NCBI GenBank assembly: GCA_900764415.1
Contig: CAAFOA010000223.1
Coordinates: 1 to 31,943 of the forward strand
Reading direction: 5' to 3'
Source: an uncultured Collinsella sp.
GTDB taxonomy: Bacteria > Actinomycetota > Coriobacteriia > Coriobacteriales > Coriobacteriaceae
DNA length: 31,943 bases
The notes under the pieces are model-generated. The model did no database searches, had not been told where the DNA came from, and saw only the letters and a program-made list of their open reading frames with translations. Positions 31,277-31,943 of the stretch are shown piece after piece. Position 1 is the first letter of the stretch, and every line of letters starts with the position of its first letter. The position numbers and the translations under genes were made by a program.

Positions 31277-31943
31277 TTATTCGGAGCGCAGGGCCTCCAC
31301 GGGATCCTTCCTGGACGCGCTACGGGCCGGCAGCAGGCCGGCAACAACCGTCAGCAGTACCGAAATTGCAATGAGCACCAGCGCATCCTGCACGGGCAGG
31401 CTCATCAGATTGGGCACCTGTTTGGCAGCAAGCGCCCAGGCATTAACCGGAAAGCTCACGGCCATCACAACGACAATGGCAAAGACGCCGGCGATGAGGC
31501 CCTCGATAAAGGTCTCGGCATTGAATACGTTGGCCACGTTGCGCTTTGACGCGCCGATTGCACGCAGGATGCCAATCTCCTTTTTGCGCTCCAGCACGCT
31601 GATGTAGGTAATGATGCCGATCATGATGGAGCTCACCACCAGACTGATACTCACAAACGCGATGAGCACCAAGCTGATGGTGTTCACGATGTCGGTCACC
31701 GAACCCATGATGATGCCCATGTAGTCGGTGTACGAAATTGCCTGCTCATCATGGCCAGCGGCTTTGACCTGCTTGTTGTACGCATCGATGTGATCGAGTA
31801 CGCGCTCCTTGGCCTCAAAGTCGCGCGGGAAAATCTTGACCGAGATGGGGTCGGCCTCGTCCGCATAGCCCAGTGTGGTCAGATTGTTATCGTAGGTGAG
31901 CTTCGACGCCTTGGCATAGCTCATCATGAGCGAGCTCAGGTCC
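31277..31943 (-). CDS. FtsX/MacB-type ABC permease, C-terminal part (runs off the window)
   Basis: The reading frame is open to the end of the window, so only about the last 222 residues are seen and the real start is upstream of base 31943. The visible part ends a periplasmic domain (with DHIDAYNKQVKAAG), then has the FtsX permease core: a helix (about IVNTISLVLIAFVSISLVV), the family-typical ISVLERKKEIGILRAIGASKRNVANVF loop, two more helices, and the C-terminal ARSASRKDPVEALRSE. This is the MacB/LolC-like type, which works with an ABC ATPase in export or envelope processes. The partner ATPase, if present, lies outside the window. Confidence 0.9.
   Translation of the reverse strand, partial: DLSSLMMSYAKASKLTYDNNLTTLGYADEADPISVKIFPRDFEAKERVLDHIDAYNKQVKAAGHDEQAISYTDYMGIIMGSVTDIVNTISLVLIAFVSISLVVSSIMIGIITYISVLERKKEIGILRAIGASKRNVANVFNAETFIEGLIAGVFAIVVVMAVSFPVNAWALAAKQVPNLMSLPVQDALVLIAISVLLTVVAGLLPARSASRKDPVEALRSE

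Overview
The window reads like a chromosome piece of a high-GC Actinomycetota gut commensal, most probably Coriobacteriia and perhaps Collinsella. This is inference from base composition, AGGAG-type ribosome binding sites, short intergenic gaps filled with palindromic repeats, and gene content; no rRNA or other marker gene is present to prove it. The first 30 bases are not genomic: they match the Illumina Nextera transposase adapter, so the contig begins at about base 31.

Layout. Bases 31-3645 hold small housekeeping genes: a GNAT acetyltransferase, a small CxxC protein, the rRNA methyltransferases RsmJ and RlmA, and two small membrane proteins. Bases 3862-7199 hold a MATE exporter, then a LysR regulator divergent from an EamA-type transporter. 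Bases 7288-11246 hold uracil-DNA glycosylase, an SDR enzyme behind a VUT-family (queuosine-precursor-type) transporter, and release factor 3. Bases 11638-13618 are a compact GntR(YtrA-type)/ABC ATPase/ABC permease operon with a matching operator. Bases 13702-16128 hold a CLC-type channel or transporter, a LOG-family protein and a small potassium channel.

Bases 16347-22801 are a signalling block. A 934-residue hybrid histidine kinase with two fused periplasmic solute-binding domains is followed by an FMN-binding oxidoreductase-like protein. Facing it is an operon of a solute-binding lipoprotein and a second hybrid kinase whose start overlaps the lipoprotein stop. Both kinases end in a receiver domain; no DNA-binding response regulator or HPt protein lies nearby. 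Bases 22946-26276 hold a PatB/MalY-type C-S lyase, TrmO (TsaA), an HTH/zinc-ribbon/TipAS fusion regulator and a glutaredoxin.

Bases 26356-28581 are the most unusual part: a 2.2-kb accessory cassette bracketed by two closely related copies of a palindromic repeat that also occurs elsewhere in the window. It carries a LexA-box-like site over a promoter, a leader with two tiny coupled reading frames, an unrecognised 428-residue protein with a DUF1016_N-like N-terminal half, and a BrnT-like toxin/ribbon-helix-helix antitoxin pair with its own operator. The window ends with a tRNA-dihydrouridine synthase, an unknown membrane protein, a 180-bp inverted-repeat element and the C-terminal part of an FtsX/MacB-type permease that runs off the end.

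No rRNA, tRNA, CRISPR array, transposase or phage structural gene was recognised.
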